Shown piece after piece: positions 1-11,400 of a stretch of DNA of 64,000 bases. How positions within the stretch are numbered: position 1 is the first letter of the stretch; each line of letters begins with the position of its first letter. Under the pieces are notes generated by a model. The model did no database searches. It saw only the letters and a list, made by a program, of their open reading frames with translations, and was not told the DNA's origin. A program made the position numbers and the translations under genes. The stretch comes from Romanomermis culicivorax (taxonomy: Eukaryota; Nematoda; Enoplea; Mermithida; Mermithidae). The DNA is taken from the NCBI GenBank assembly GCA_963922205.1, contig CAWUHX010000063.1, positions 992,001 through 1,056,000 on the forward strand, read 5' to 3'.

Positions 1-2039
1 CGCCCCTCCAGGATTTTCCAATCCAATGGCTAGCTATATGGTAGCCCTAGGGACCCTCATACTTTTGGTCGGAAAAATACTGAAAAATGTCAATTTTTTG
101 ATGAAAAATATCAATTTTTGAACAAAAAATGATAAGAAACGTGAATTTTCTAGGCGCTTCGGGCCATGAACACATTTTTTCAGTCTTTATAGAAAAAAAT
201 CGCTATTTTTTTGAACTATTTTTCGTGAAAAAATCGAATTTCCTTCCTTTGAGAGATTCCTCTCCCCAAAATTTTGGAAATTACTGACCCCCGGCCCCAA
301 AAAAGTCGCCCAACCTCCCCCCAGACTTTGGTACCCCGTTACATATATGGGGTATGGTACTGTATATAGAGTACATGCCGATGAATAATTATGTATAATT
401 ATTATGTTTAACTATTCTAAAATTAAGCTCCACGAATTTATATTTCTTCGATGTCAAATTTACGCTCAGAAATTTAGACAGTAGAAGAATCAGTTCATTT
501 GTTGAAGCTTTACAGGTGAACATTGATCTCAGATTTGGAAATGTCGAAACCAGGCTTTTTTTTTAGTCATTTTAGGGGCCTGGGCCCCTAAGATTTTGGA
601 AATGGCTCCTAAAATTTTGACATATTCATTTATATTATAGTGAATTGTAGCTGTTTTCATTCAATTTTAGATTTGAAGTGTTTTACAGGCTCTAAAATCA
701 TAGAACATCGAAAATTTTCCGGCGCTTCGCGCCGGATCTTATTATATAATTTTTTAAATTAGTCTATTGACTGTTTCTCTACAAATCAAACTTTCTGGAA
801 AAAAAATTCTCGACGAAGGGAAAAAACATGGAGGTTCGACATGGAAAAGATGAATTTTGGTGCATTTGGTGCAAAAGAATTCTGGTGATCAAAATCTCAA
901 TTTTTCCTTTTTTGTTACTATTATTTTTAATATGGAGCCGAGTTTGAATCCATGATTATAATTGAGATGATTTTCATTAATTTCAAGTTTAATATGAGCT
1001 TGTCAAACTTATGAAAGTATGAACATATTTTTAAGTTTGTAAAATGATATAATACCTGTTTTCGAACCTTGTATTTTTATCGAATAAGTTATCCCTGAAT
1101 TGATTTTCCAGCATTTAGAGTGTCAAAATCTAAAAAAAATCGTTGCATAGCGCCCGAAAGATATAGGAAACAACAGAACAATGAGAACAGAAGCTGCAAT
1201 TTCAAAACCCTATACTTTTGAGTCGAAAGGAAATGAACTCAAGTGCAATCTTGCATGAAGATTTGTGCAAAATTAAACGAAATATCGCGTTTTTTGCATA
1301 AAAAATTTTCTTTGTACAAAGATTTCTCGGCCGATGTTTGTACGTGTGGAAAGATGCCTGTAACTGAAAACGCTGGGTGGAAATCAAATTTTGAACAGTG
1401 ATTTTTTAAAACTCGTATCAACTGATTGAATATCTACATAATTTAATTATATAGTACATTCTACAGTGTGTTACAAGCACGTTTTTCAATATTCTTCAAT
1501 TAAAAATTTTTGGCTCCCAAAATTTCAATTTGGCCCCTAAAAATTTAGGCCTAGGAGCCATTTGGCTCCTGGTTTTCAAACCAAAAAAAGCCTGGTCGAA
1601 ACGATAGAGTAATTAAAAAATTAATACAATACCATATAATCAGAGAATATATTTTTAATTTTAATAGAGAATTTATGATCGCTACTTTTATTGATCTCAG
1701 GTACAAAGACAAATTTTTCGAAAAACCTGGAACAATGTCGGATATAGTTGAAACATTGAAAACCTTAGTTGATAACCTCAAAGATCAAAGCCAGATAATA
1801 GTTTCAACGCCAGCTAAAAAAGCAGCGAACCAGAGGATATAAATATGGTCAGCAGAGTATTTTTAGAATTGCCTACTCGTCAAGAATTGACAGGAAATCG
1901 AAATATATATCAAGAAAGCGAAAAGAATTTCACCACTAAATTAACCATCGCTGCCGAACTTGCCATTGATAGCCAAAAATTTTTTGTCCGATTATCACCT
2001 CTGAACCAATAATCTTCTGAACCAATAATTCTAAAAAAT
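1..2039. other. AT-rich non-coding stretch
   Basis: I see no gene here. The only open frames are short and AT-rich, and none shows a domain. Noted structures are a G+C-rich palindrome at 719-735, a partial form of the same motif near 145-160, and another partial form near 1150. These are described separately. Confidence 0.6.
719..735. repeat. Short GC palindrome, GGCGC-type
   Basis: A 17-bp near-perfect palindrome (CCGGCGC, three-base loop, GCGCCGG) sits in AT-rich DNA. The same design with a different loop recurs at 2524-2538, 6016-6032 and 6138-6154, usually beside a run of A or T. No function is known to me. Confidence 0.6.
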
Positions 2040-2300
2040 CTGAACAAATCCCTATGAACAATTATTCATATGTAGCATACCTGTAATTGAGGGGCTGGGG
2101 GGATCCCCCCTACCTGTAATTGGGGGGCTGGGGGGATCCCCCCAACTTGGCCCTTGACCCTATATCCAACCCTCCAAACTCGCAAAAATTGGGGAAAAAG
2201 TGCCTTTTATGGTGAAATTTACGAATTTTTTCGAGCGCCCCCCCCCCCAAAATTTCGGGTTCACCCCACCAGGTCGAAGGTCTTACAGGTATGACATGTA
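2040..2300. repeat. Poly-G/poly-C dispersed repeat
   Basis: Two adjacent direct copies of a block ending in a GGGGGGATCCCCCC palindrome are followed by a C-run. They end in the reverse complement of the CATACCTGTAAGACCT module seen at 3766, 3882 and 5581. It is a copy of the poly-G family that dominates the first 7 kb. No coding potential is visible. Confidence 0.6.
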
Positions 2301-2523
2301 GGTGCTGGTCAAATTTATAATCCTACTAGAAATCGTTTGAAGGGTACTCCCATATTTTTAGCATGTTGCTAATAGAACTAGAGCCATGCTAATGGAAATT
2401 TTATGGTATCAGGACGTGTGCCGCTTATGACTGAAAGAGGGGAATTTTTGAAAAATACTCGAGGAGAAAGTAAGATAAAAGATATGACCAAATTGTGATG
2501 AAAAATGGGGTAAAATTCATTTT

Positions 2524-2538
2524 GGGCGCGAAGCGCCC
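2524..2538. repeat. Short GC palindrome, second copy
   Basis: GGGCGCG AAGCGCCC forms a short hairpin like the one at 719-735 but with a different loop. It lies in AT-rich non-coding DNA. Confidence 0.55.
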
Positions 2539-2851
2539 GAAATGAATTCACCCACCGTTTATACCATAAATAGTGAATTTCTTTATTGTTACAGGTAAAA
2601 TGGAAGAGCGGAAAGAAAAAATGACGAAATTTGGACGACCGGTTCAAACTCTGCAGGGTATTTTGCCATCTATTTTCAGACTTCTATATATTATGCAAAT
2701 TTCCTGACCATGTTGGAAATATTACCCTTTATTGTCGAAAGTCAACGAATTTGGAAATCTAATTTGAGTTTAGTATTTTACTAATTTCGATTTTCATCGA
2801 TTTCTGTGATTAGTGAGTATATAGACATTTATTTTTCCTCTAAAATTTTCC

Positions 2852-2869
2852 TTAGGCTTAGGCTTAGGG
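2852..2869 (+). repeat. Three telomere-like hexamers (TTAGGC, TTAGGC, TTAGGG)
   Basis: Two TTAGGC units followed by one TTAGGG are seen directly. TTAGGC is the nematode telomere unit and TTAGGG the general metazoan one. Three units are too few to call an interstitial telomere, so chance is a fair alternative. Confidence 0.3.
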
Positions 2870-2987
2870 TACAGCAGCTGCGCCCGAAGAGCGCACCACT
2901 GTTGAGGCTCTTCCAAATGAAGTTGTTAGTTTAAATAGTATCAAGGGTCTTACTTAAAGGAATATGGTGTTGATACTTTTTGGGGAA

Positions 2988-3052
2988 ATTGTGTAGTGGT
3001 ACACGCATTAAGTCCATAGGCTGGTGGACCAGGTTCGATTCTTGATGTAGGT
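2988..3052 (+). other. tRNA-like sequence, possible SINE head
   Basis: A D-arm-like stretch (GTGTAGTGGTACACGC) is followed about 30 bases later by a good B-box core (GGTTCGATTC) inside a weak T-arm stem. A full cloverleaf with a paired acceptor stem is not evident, so this is more likely a tRNA-derived SINE or a degenerate tRNA than a working tRNA. The internal promoter boxes are the only evidence. Confidence 0.3.
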
Positions 3053-3765
3053 AGGATTTTTCTGTAGAGGCAATTCCGCGCTCCAAAAATGCACGTAGAT
3101 TCATCAGCGGAGAAATTAAAACTCATTACAGCGTTGCTAAAGTAATAAGGAAATGAAAAATGTCATGATTAATTACATATATCTCAGCAAAGAAGCAACC
3201 AATTTCAATGTACGATAGTGAATCTTGCATAATTATCTATTCTCTTCATCATAGCGTTTTAATTTTTGAATATCACTCGCGTTCTTTCGTTTCGACATCA
3301 TGGTTTACTGCAGTCAAAAATTTGAATTTCCATTATGGTAGTTACGAAACTTTTCAGAGCGGGTTTTTTCATTTGGCGTGAATCACATTGCGTCTTACTG
3401 AACTCTACCATACGAAACTTAGATTTTCTGGTCGGAAAAAGAATGCTGATTCCAAATCCGATTTTATTTTTTTCCGATGTGTAGTATATTTTCAGAGCTA
3501 TCTATTCCGCAACGCGAAATATTCAATTTTCACCTGAATCGACGTGAATGTGCTGGTCAGCTTTCTCAAGTGTCAAAACACTAGAAAAAGTCCAATTTGA
3601 GAGTTTCAGCTAAAATATACTCGTTCCGAAAAATGGATGCTTAGCTCAAAAACATTTGAATAAAGTGTTTATATGAGCATTTTCAAGCGAAAAAACGAGA
3701 ATTTTAAGACGGAAATAAAAATTTTTCCCACATGTGGAATAAAATTTTGACCTCTTTCCACCATA

Positions 3766-3985
3766 CCTGTAAGACCTCCAACCAGTTGAGGGGGGGGGGA
3801 TAAATCCGAACTTTGGGGGGAGGGGGTCGAAAAAAAGTCGAAATCTTTCCCAAAAAGGCCAAAAAACATACACGTTTTTGCATACCTGTAAGACCTCCGA
3901 CCAGTTGGGGGGGGCCTAAATCCGGAATTTTGAGGCGGGGTAGAAAAAAGTCGAAATTTTTGTCAAAAAAGGCCAAAAAACATGG
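3766..3985 (+). repeat. Two tandem copies of the CATACCTG poly-G module
   Basis: Each copy begins CATACCTGTAAGACCTCC, runs through ACCAGTTG and a G-run, then has TCGAAA and GGCCAAAAAACAT blocks. Copies start near 3766 and 3882. ORFs running through here are products of the homopolymer runs, not genes. Confidence 0.7.
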
Positions 3986-4025
3986 TAAAGTGGGGGTGAC
4001 TTTGATCAGGGCATGGCATTTGATA

Positions 4026-4118
4026 ACTATTTGAGATCAGAGGGTCATTTTTGCTGTTAGACTACGTCACAGCAGGGGTTGTCTACACAGCAAAAATGAC
4101 CTGCTGATCTCAAATAGT
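4026..4118. repeat. Hairpin with 32-bp arms, probable mini-MITE
   Basis: The left arm (4026-4057) and right arm (4087-4118) are reverse complements over about 32 bases with two adjacent mismatches. They are separated by 29 bases and would form a stable stem-loop. The size and shape fit a deleted MITE or another palindromic small repeat. No target duplication is clear. Confidence 0.6.
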
Positions 4119-4330
4119 CAGGGTTGGCAAGGCTTTGATTTTCTGGTTTTTAAAAAAAATCAAACAATTTGAAAATCTTTGGGTTTTTTCTAAAATCACT
4201 GGAAAACTGCTTTTTAACAATACTCGATCTTCTAGACATGTATTGGTGTTTATCTAAATCAACAAAACAATTAATTTAGTTGAACTGACTTCAATAAAAA
4301 ATAGAAAAAAGTCGTATTTTTATGATTATT

Positions 4331-4760
4331 TTGTACACGAAAGATGTATATAAATCAGTCGATATTTTATGTATCCATCATGCAAGCACACATTTAGTAC
4401 ATGAGTCCAGTTTGCTATTATTTCTATCATATGGGATGACATCCATTGATCGATATCATCATCAAAATTTTATAAAGTATGATTGAGTTTAATATTTCGA
4501 ATTTATTGTTACATTAAGATTTTCAATTTTATTAGCTCGAAATTTTAAAATATAAAGGAGACAACAATAATAAAACTTTATTGGGAGCTGTTAGGCTTGA
4601 TTGAACCCCATATGTTCAATATTTTCAATTCAATGACTGCATACATACTTTAGGCTAACACAAAGAGTTACTACTAAGTAGAAACAAATCGTACACAAAA
4701 TATGTATAATTCAATCGATAGTCTACGTATCCATTATGTAAGCGAGACTAATATATGCAA
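4331..4760. repeat. Degenerate direct repeat
   Basis: A roughly 60-base stretch beginning TTGTACACGAAAGATGTAT at 4331 recurs in diverged form near 4690. Both contain a TCGATA block and a GTATCCATCATGCAAGC-like block. The intervening DNA is AT-rich and non-coding. Confidence 0.4.
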
Positions 4761-5339
4761 TAAAAGCCAGTTGCTGTAGTTATAGCTCGCAGACACGTTT
4801 GAAAAGCAATAATTTGGAAACATCTGAAATGTCTATGTGTGACTTCCAACTGCAGTTTGTGTGTTATAATCTATCAATTTGAAACCCTCTTATCAAAAAC
4901 GGTATACTTAAAAGTTGTGTCATTTCAGCTTTCCTATGCATATTTATATATGTGAATGTGATGCATTGATACAATTTTTTGGTTGGTTTCTTATGGGTTT
5001 TGATTACGTTATGTACATGACGTTATTGTATATTTCCCTTTATTTGTATTTTTTCCTCTTTTTTCTTGAATTCCTCTTTTACATATCGCATGCTCTGTTC
5101 AATTTTTAATTCTCTTACGTTCTCCACTCATCGTTTCTTTTTTGTGTGCCCACTATTACTGTATTTTTATTGCTATAATAGCGATTTTCCATAGCATAAA
5201 GCAATGACACTTCTGATAAGATTAATACTTCTAGCTGCCATTTTAAGGCTCCCTAACTAGTCTAAGATGATAGGGTGAGCTTCCAGCATTTTTTTGCACA
5301 GTAATTTTGATGTTACAAACACTTTGCAAATTTTTTTCA

Positions 5340-5830
5340 ATTTTTTCCAAACTGGGAGGGGGGGTTGGGTGATGTTGGGTAAATGGTTGGCCAAGTTGGG
5401 GGGGGGTCCCCCCCACCGTTTTTTTTCCTCGAAGATTTTTTCCACATGAGAACCGGACCCAAAATTTTTTTCCTCATTTTCCAAAAATTTTCCACGTTTT
5501 TAAAAACGCTTATAATGTGGCTACGGATGCTTTTTTATGCATTTTAGGAGCATACCCAAGCATTTTGTTGTATTTGTAGTCATACCTGTAAGACCTCCGA
5601 CCAGTTGGGGGGGGGGGGGGGGGTAAATCCGAAATTGGGGGGGGGGGGTAGGAAAAAAGTCGAAATTTTTCTCAAAGGCCAAAAAACATACATTTTTTGC
5701 CAATTTTTTAATTTTTCTCAAACTGGGGGGGTGGGGGGTTGGGGGTAAATGATTTTGGGTGCAGGGTTGGCCAAGTTGAGGGGGCGTCCCCCCCCCCAAC
5801 CCCCCAGGTACAGATATGTTTGTAGTCAGA
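5340..5830 (+). repeat. Poly-G dispersed repeats, sense copies
   Basis: Two copies of a module reading through GGTTGGCCAAGTTG flanked by G-runs and C-runs (about 5340-5415 and 5715-5815) surround one CATACCTG module at 5581-5690. That module contains an uninterrupted run of about 18 G. Long G tracts on one strand could form quadruplexes and are prone to length error in assembly. Confidence 0.65.
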
Positions 5831-6015
5831 AACCTGCAAAAATGAGGAAAAAAATTGAGAAAATTCTGGTTATGTTAGTCAAAATGAGCTCATGAAGTAT
5901 ATATTGGTGTTCTATAGGAGCGGATAAAGCAAGTTAACGATAGAGTTCTCATGAATCTGCTATCAACATTTCTGTGATTCCGACTAGAAGCATCTAATTT
6001 TATTTAGTTCTTGGT

Positions 6016-6154
6016 CCGGCGCGGAGCGCCGGAAAAATTTTTCGATTTCTACTTTCTAAAAACGCTGGAAAATGAATCTTCATAACGTTGGGAAATAAAT
6101 TAAAATCAGACTGATGAAGTGTGATTTGCTTCCCATTCGGGCGCGTAGCGCCGG
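6016..6154. repeat. Two further GC palindromes
   Basis: CCGGCGCGGAGCGCCGG at 6016-6032 and CGGGCGCGTAGCGCCGG at 6138-6154 are followed by the same GAAAAATTTT-like tail. The shared tail suggests they are parts of one dispersed repeat rather than isolated hairpins. Confidence 0.55.
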
Positions 6155-6599
6155 AAAAATTTTCGGGTTTTTTATTCTAACACGCTGAAAAATAAATCTC
6201 TCCAACAGATAATTCGAGAACAAATGTTTTAAAATCGCGTTCTAGAGTAATGTCTTCAATTTCCACCTTTAATAAACGCAAAAGTTCAGATTGCAAACGT
6301 TAAAAAAATTCCAATCATCGAAAGAAAAAATTGATACTTGATGAAAAAAATCTCTATTTTCGGCGGCATAATTGACTGTAAACGATTAGAAAATGAAACG
6401 ACATAACTTGATTGATAGAAACTGTTGAGCATTAATTAGTAAGTCGAAGTAGATATGCTAACGGCCGCGCCTGATAGAATATAGTTATAATTAAATTTTG
6501 AGATTTTGACCTTTTAAAGTCCACCAAAACGCATCTTTTCGGTTTAGAGTTCCCCAAAATTTTTTTCCTCATTTCGAAATTTTTTTCCTCAAAAGACCC

Positions 6600-7045
6600 C
6601 ATTTGAGGAAAAAAAACGGTGGGTCCCCCCCCAACAATCCCCAGGTACAGGTATGCTTTTTTGCAAATTTTTTTAATTTTTTCCAAACTGGGGCATACCT
6701 GTACTTGGGGGGGGGTTGGGGGGGGGACCCCCCCCCCCCAACTCGGCCAACCCTATACCCAAAATCATTTCCCCCCCCCCCCCCCCCAACCCCCCCCCCA
6801 GTTGGGAAAAAATTAAAAAAATTTGCCAAAAAGTGTATGTTTTTTGGCCTTTTTTTGGGAAAAATTTCGACTTTTTCCTACCCCCCCCCCCCCAAAATTT
6901 CGGATTTACCCCCCCCCCCCAACTGGTCGGAGGTCTTACAGGTATGAACTGGGGGGGGGGGGGTTGGAGGGGTTGGGTGATGTTGGGTATATGGTTGGCC
7001 AAGTAGGGGGGGTCCCTTCCCCATCCCCCCCCCCAAGTACAGGTA
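6600..7045 (-). repeat. Poly-C/poly-G repeat cluster, mixed orientation
   Basis: The CATACCTG module is present here in reverse (about 6845-6945), next to several poly-C and poly-G copies of the GGTTGGCCAAGTTG module in both orientations. Overlapping long ORFs of Pro and Gly exist on both strands but are homopolymer artefacts. Opposed G and C runs make the segment able to fold back on itself. Confidence 0.65.
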
Positions 7046-8259
7046 TCCTTTCCACATTTGTCGAAAAAAGTTCATGGAAAAAAGCAATGGTTCAAAATAA
7101 CACTGCTTCATTGCTTTGCAATCGCGCTACTAAATACAGTACACAGCTCAAAGGTGGCGTTTTTTGACGATAGTTACAAAACTTGTCATGATGAAAATCT
7201 ATATGATCAGAATAAAAGATACAAAGGTGAATTAGGAGTCGGATATCATCATAGTCCGTTTACTTCGAAATAATGGAAACAGCCGGAATCAAGAAAGTAG
7301 ATTCATTTATAATCTTTTTTTTATGAAATGCTTCCAAATAGAAAAGTGACACAAATCAGTATCGTCGTCAAAATCGTTTACTTAGAGCTATTGTAAAATT
7401 TTTCACCAGAAAAGTTATTAAGGGCTGGGCCAGTATTCTCACAAATTTCCATTCCTATATGATGTATAGTTTATCAGAAAATTGTGAAAATCTGAAATGC
7501 TACTTGCTTCCCACTTACATTAATTAGAAGCATTTCAAGAAAAACAGACTATAGTTACGCAATTTTCATGGATTGGAAAACTTTGTGAAACGAAAAACTA
7601 AAGTAGAAAAATGATGTCGCTCAAATATTCAACATGGAAAATATAATCTTTCCAAATTTTTCCAAGAGAAAAAATGGAAGGATAAAAGTTTTTTAACTCG
7701 TTCATAATCTATGATGTTGCGCGAGAGAATTTTGTATTTTCGTCAAATTTTCAGTTTCCTGGCGCCGGTTATAACTTTGTTTTTATGATTTCAGCACTAC
7801 TACAGCCCTACATGCAACGAAAACCAAAAAATAGGTTCAATTTTATACTCAATTTTACTCGGTGGTTAACTTTATACGAAAAACGCTGAATTTATTAATG
7901 AGAATGAGAATATGATGAAATCATTGATAAACATTATGTTTATTCACCGTTGATTTGGACAAAACTGCATCGATACCTATAAATTTTGATTATCCAAGAA
8001 GTTTTCAGCTGTTCTGTTTCCCGCTCACTGAGTCTTTTATAGTTTACAGTAATAAGTTTATTAGTTTTTTCCGTATTGAACTTATTTTCATAAGATCAGT
8101 ACATCGATAATCTAAAAAATATTTCAGGTTAACGCGCAGAAATAAGAACCATGGCAACTATTTCCCGTAAAATGTGAAACATTGTTTTGCTATCCTTGAA
8201 TCCGGTGTACGCTGACTTCGAGAAAAAATAAACACACGATTTCTGGTAGGATTCAGCTC
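7046..8259. other. AT-rich non-coding stretch
   Basis: I see no gene, repeat module or inverted terminus in this segment. The one frame of about 70 codons near 7058-7273 has no recognisable feature. Confidence 0.5.
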
Positions 8260-10040
8260 TGTTGTGATGAGTAAAAAACTAACCCCACTTGAAAATCACA
8301 TAATTGGTGTAACTTGATGCGCTAGGAATGAAAATGATATTCATTTCGTCTGGAGATCAAAACTCTCATACAGTAAGACAAAAAAAAATTCGATTTTTCC
8401 GATTTTTGACGTACACTTCGTTCAACTCTTGCAAGTTTAGGTGGTCAGGCATCGTGTTCAGTTATTGAGCGAATTAATGGGCTACAGTTTACTGTAGAAA
8501 TTATTAGTATAAAGCGCGTATTAAAAAAACAACAGTATTCAAAACACCAAATTTTGAAGTCAAAAATTGACATTATCAGAAAAAAAGTCACCACAAAAGT
8601 CACCATACCCCCTGCTGAAGCTCAGAGGCACCAAAATTTTCTTTATGCAATAGGTCATTTACGATATGTCTTCTACCTGCTGACGAAAAATTACGAAAAT
8701 TTATGTACTGATTGGGGTCACACAACTTAGAGTTTGAATACTATCTTATAATTGAATTTCCTGACAATTGCAGCCTCCATCGAGGGAGAATCACAACATT
8801 ATAAATTTCGAAAATCAGACATATTTGAACGCGTTTTGTATGCTGAATATTAAGATTACTCTTATCTTGAATGAAAAATAGAATTCGCGTAATCTCCCAT
8901 TTTTTAGCTTTTTGTCTATTTATACGATTGGAAATTTATCGGCCCAGGGATAAAGCAATTTTATGGTTAAGCATTCATTAGATGCGGAATAAAATGCTCT
9001 ATTTGTCAAGAATGTTTTCCCTGTTTTGCATTTTACACTTTTCAGGAAGTTTTAAGAGACAATGTCTGAGACAATTCAGCTTCTTATACAGAGAGTTGTA
9101 ATGAGTAAAAAATTAACCATAATTGAAAATTACAAACTTAACTTGATTAACTTGATGCGCTAGGGATATTCATTTCGTCTGAAAATCAAAACTCGCATAG
9201 CTGCGGTACGACGAAAGTTGAAAATTTGCGATTTTTTCGATTTTTGACATACATTTCTTAACTTTTGGAAATTTACCTACATCAGACATCGTGTTCTGAA
9301 AACTTACCCAATATTAGGTCAATCGACGAGCCACAATTTCTGCGGGATTCATTAGTGTAAAGCGCTTATTAGGAATACAGCGGTACCTGAAACATCCAAT
9401 TTTGGGAGCCAAAATTGTCATTTTTTCGGCACCATTAAAGCTCAGAAGCACCAAAAAATTCGCTATACAATAGATAGCTTACAATGTCTTCTACATGCTG
9501 ACAAAAAATTATGGAAATTCATGTACTGCTAGAGGGTCGCACAACCTGAAGTTTGAACACTATCTTATAATTGTATTTTCTGAAAGTTCCGACCTCCACA
9601 GTGGAACTACTAGATATGTGAATATTAATATAATTCTCAAACTCATAGAAAATAAAATTAACTGGGCTACAGTATTCCAAAGTTTGGAATTTTCAAATTT
9701 CTTAGCATTTCTCTGTCGATTTACGTGACTAGAGATATATCGGCCTACGCATGAAGTAACTTTATCATTGACTGTGTACTTGATACAGAATACAATCCTC
9801 CATAATGTGGTATGAAAATGTTTTCCGAATTTGGCATTTTACACTTTTGAGGAAGTTTTAAATGTCTACAATCAGACCCTAAAAATGGCGAAAATGCAGG
9901 GTTCTCTCCACAAAAATGACTATATGTACTGCTGAAGCCAAAAGCACCCAAAATTTCTCTATACAGTGGATATATTACGATGTCTACTAGTTGTGTACAA
10001 AAAATTTCCAAAGTTCATGTACTGCTAGGGCATTAAATCT
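8260..10040 (+). repeat. Degenerate tandem repeat, unit about 830 bp
   Basis: Matching landmarks recur at a spacing near 820-832 bp. The GATGAGTAAAAAACTAACC block at about 8266 recurs at about 9098. The GCTCAGAGGCACCAAAA block near 8618 recurs near 9440. A partial third copy of the latter lies near 9925-10040. Inverted copies of the same unit occur at 59265-59620 and 63170-64000. No coding capacity is visible. The repeat abuts the gene at 10178 in both places where it occurs, so the two probably travel together. Confidence 0.65.
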
Positions 10041-10177
10041 GCAAAAAACTATTATAGTTGATAAAGTCTAATTTTCAATTCTTGATCAACAAATATTCAC
10101 TTTTCTCAAAATTTCATTGTCCAGTTGAGATGATGGGGAATTATAGGAAGTTTGGACATTAATAGAAAAACAAAGAA

Positions 10178-10894
10178 TCACAAGCTTTTTAAGCAATCAG
10201 TTTGGAGCAATTCACTTTTTATCTGCAAATTCGGGTCATACAGTGCTAGGCCGTTCATAGCTTCAGCTTCATCATCTTCACACAAACTGTCTACTTCAGC
10301 AGGATCATAGTAGGTTTCTTGGTCTTCACAACTGGGACTTGCTTCCCATGACCAGAAGCTTGCAATTTGTTGGCCTTTAAGAAATTCATCCTTGGAAAAC
10401 TGTCCATTTTTGCACATCAGCCTGGATATCATTTGAGCCTCAAACTTTTGTTTGAGATGGATTCCATCATCAAACTTGCTCGGTAGAAACTGCTTCTGCT
10501 TTGTTGTGAGCATTTTACATCTTCTTTGACTTTTGAGTGCCCATGCTTCTTCTACAATATTTGTTCTATCTGCAGCATAGAAAGCTTGTAATGCTTCTTG
10601 AAGATCTGGAAGTAATGGCAACAAACGGGCTGCTTCCAGTTTCCTGCTATATGCATTTATAGCAGTGTCTCTCAAGCTGACTCTGGTGACTCTTTGTGGT
10701 ATCAGTTGAGGATTACTGATGAGTAGATGGTAGAATAAGTCACATCCTTCTTCTAGGCAATCAAAGGTACTGTTCTCACATTGTAAATTTTCATCCTCCA
10801 TATAATCTTCGAAGTTGAAAGATGCTACCTTTTGATCAGTATCCTCTGCTGGTACAGTACTCCCCTTGTTTACATCACTTATTGATTGCCACAT
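10178..10894 (-). CDS. Multicopy gene of unknown function, KQK/QQIASF motif
   Basis: The 238-residue frame starts at an ATG at 10894 and is acidic and Gln/Leu rich. Near residues 128-185 it holds a motif reading KQKQFLPSKF, then FSKDEFLKGQQIASF. I recognise this pattern from a large multicopy family of uncharacterised metazoan proteins, many with zinc fingers, in cnidarians, molluscs and fish; this is from memory of the family, not a search. Upstream (about 11400-11160, minus strand, frameshifted) a second family block, FSEPQFGK followed by a Cys-Asp pair, is visible, so the gene originally extended to about 11.4 kb. A broken second copy lies at 59.6-60.6 kb. Function is unknown. The frame may be a gene fragment carried by a repeat. 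Confidence 0.5.
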   Translation of the reverse strand: MWQSISDVNKGSTVPAEDTDQKVASFNFEDYMEDENLQCENSTFDCLEEGCDLFYHLLISNPQLIPQRVTRVSLRDTAINAYSRKLEAARLLPLLPDLQEALQAFYAADRTNIVEEAWALKSQRRCKMLTTKQKQFLPSKFDDGIHLKQKFEAQMISRLMCKNGQFSKDEFLKGQQIASFWSWEASPSCEDQETYYDPAEVDSLCEDDEAEAMNGLALYDPNLQIKSELLQTDCLKSL

Positions 10895-11400
10895 ACTTGA
10901 ATCACCAGAGGGGGCAAGTTGCCTATCCTTTTAGTGAATAACATTTGTCACACAATTTCTGGAAGCTGGACATTATTGGAACTAACTTTTTCAAGGGAAA
11001 ATAAGATGCCATGACTGATCTGGTAAGCACACCATGTGCATATATGGTCAATATCTAAGTGGAAGTTGAGGTAGGAGCTTATTCTTAACAGTTGAATTTT
11101 CATTACTTTCAGAGGATATTTGACTCGACTTTGGAAAAAAGTTGCACCTTTGACACCATCAAAAGCTGTTGCACATTGAATAAGTTCTTTTGAGTTGATG
11201 CATTTTGTTAGTTTGATTTACAAAAAAGTCAAACTTGCTGCTTCGCCAGTGCTGCAATATGATCACAGGGTCTTTTGCCAAACTGAGGTTCAGAAAAATC
11301 CCATTTTCTAACTGCCAGGCCATTCTTTCTGAGATTACTTGCATTGAGCATAAAGTGTTTGTAGTATAGGCAGTCTTTGGAGTCCCCACACAGAACATAG
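10895..11400 (-). pseudogene. 5' remnant of the KQK-motif gene
   Basis: Minus-strand frames here are interrupted by stops. In one of them a conserved block containing FSEPQFGK and a following Cys-Asp is legible, as expected upstream of the KQK motif in this family. The DNA between 10895 and 11110 is clearly homologous to 59870-60110, showing that both copies share the same 5' structure. No complete reading frame joins this part to the downstream ORF. Confidence 0.4.

Noticed and set aside
2852-2869. Interstitial telomere and nematode origin
   Set aside because: Only three hexamers, one of them different. Too short for lineage or telomere claims.
6569-7167. Long overlapping Pro/Gly-rich ORFs on both strands
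   Set aside because: They are translations of poly-C and poly-G runs in a dispersed repeat. Frames are open on both strands because homopolymers lack stops.
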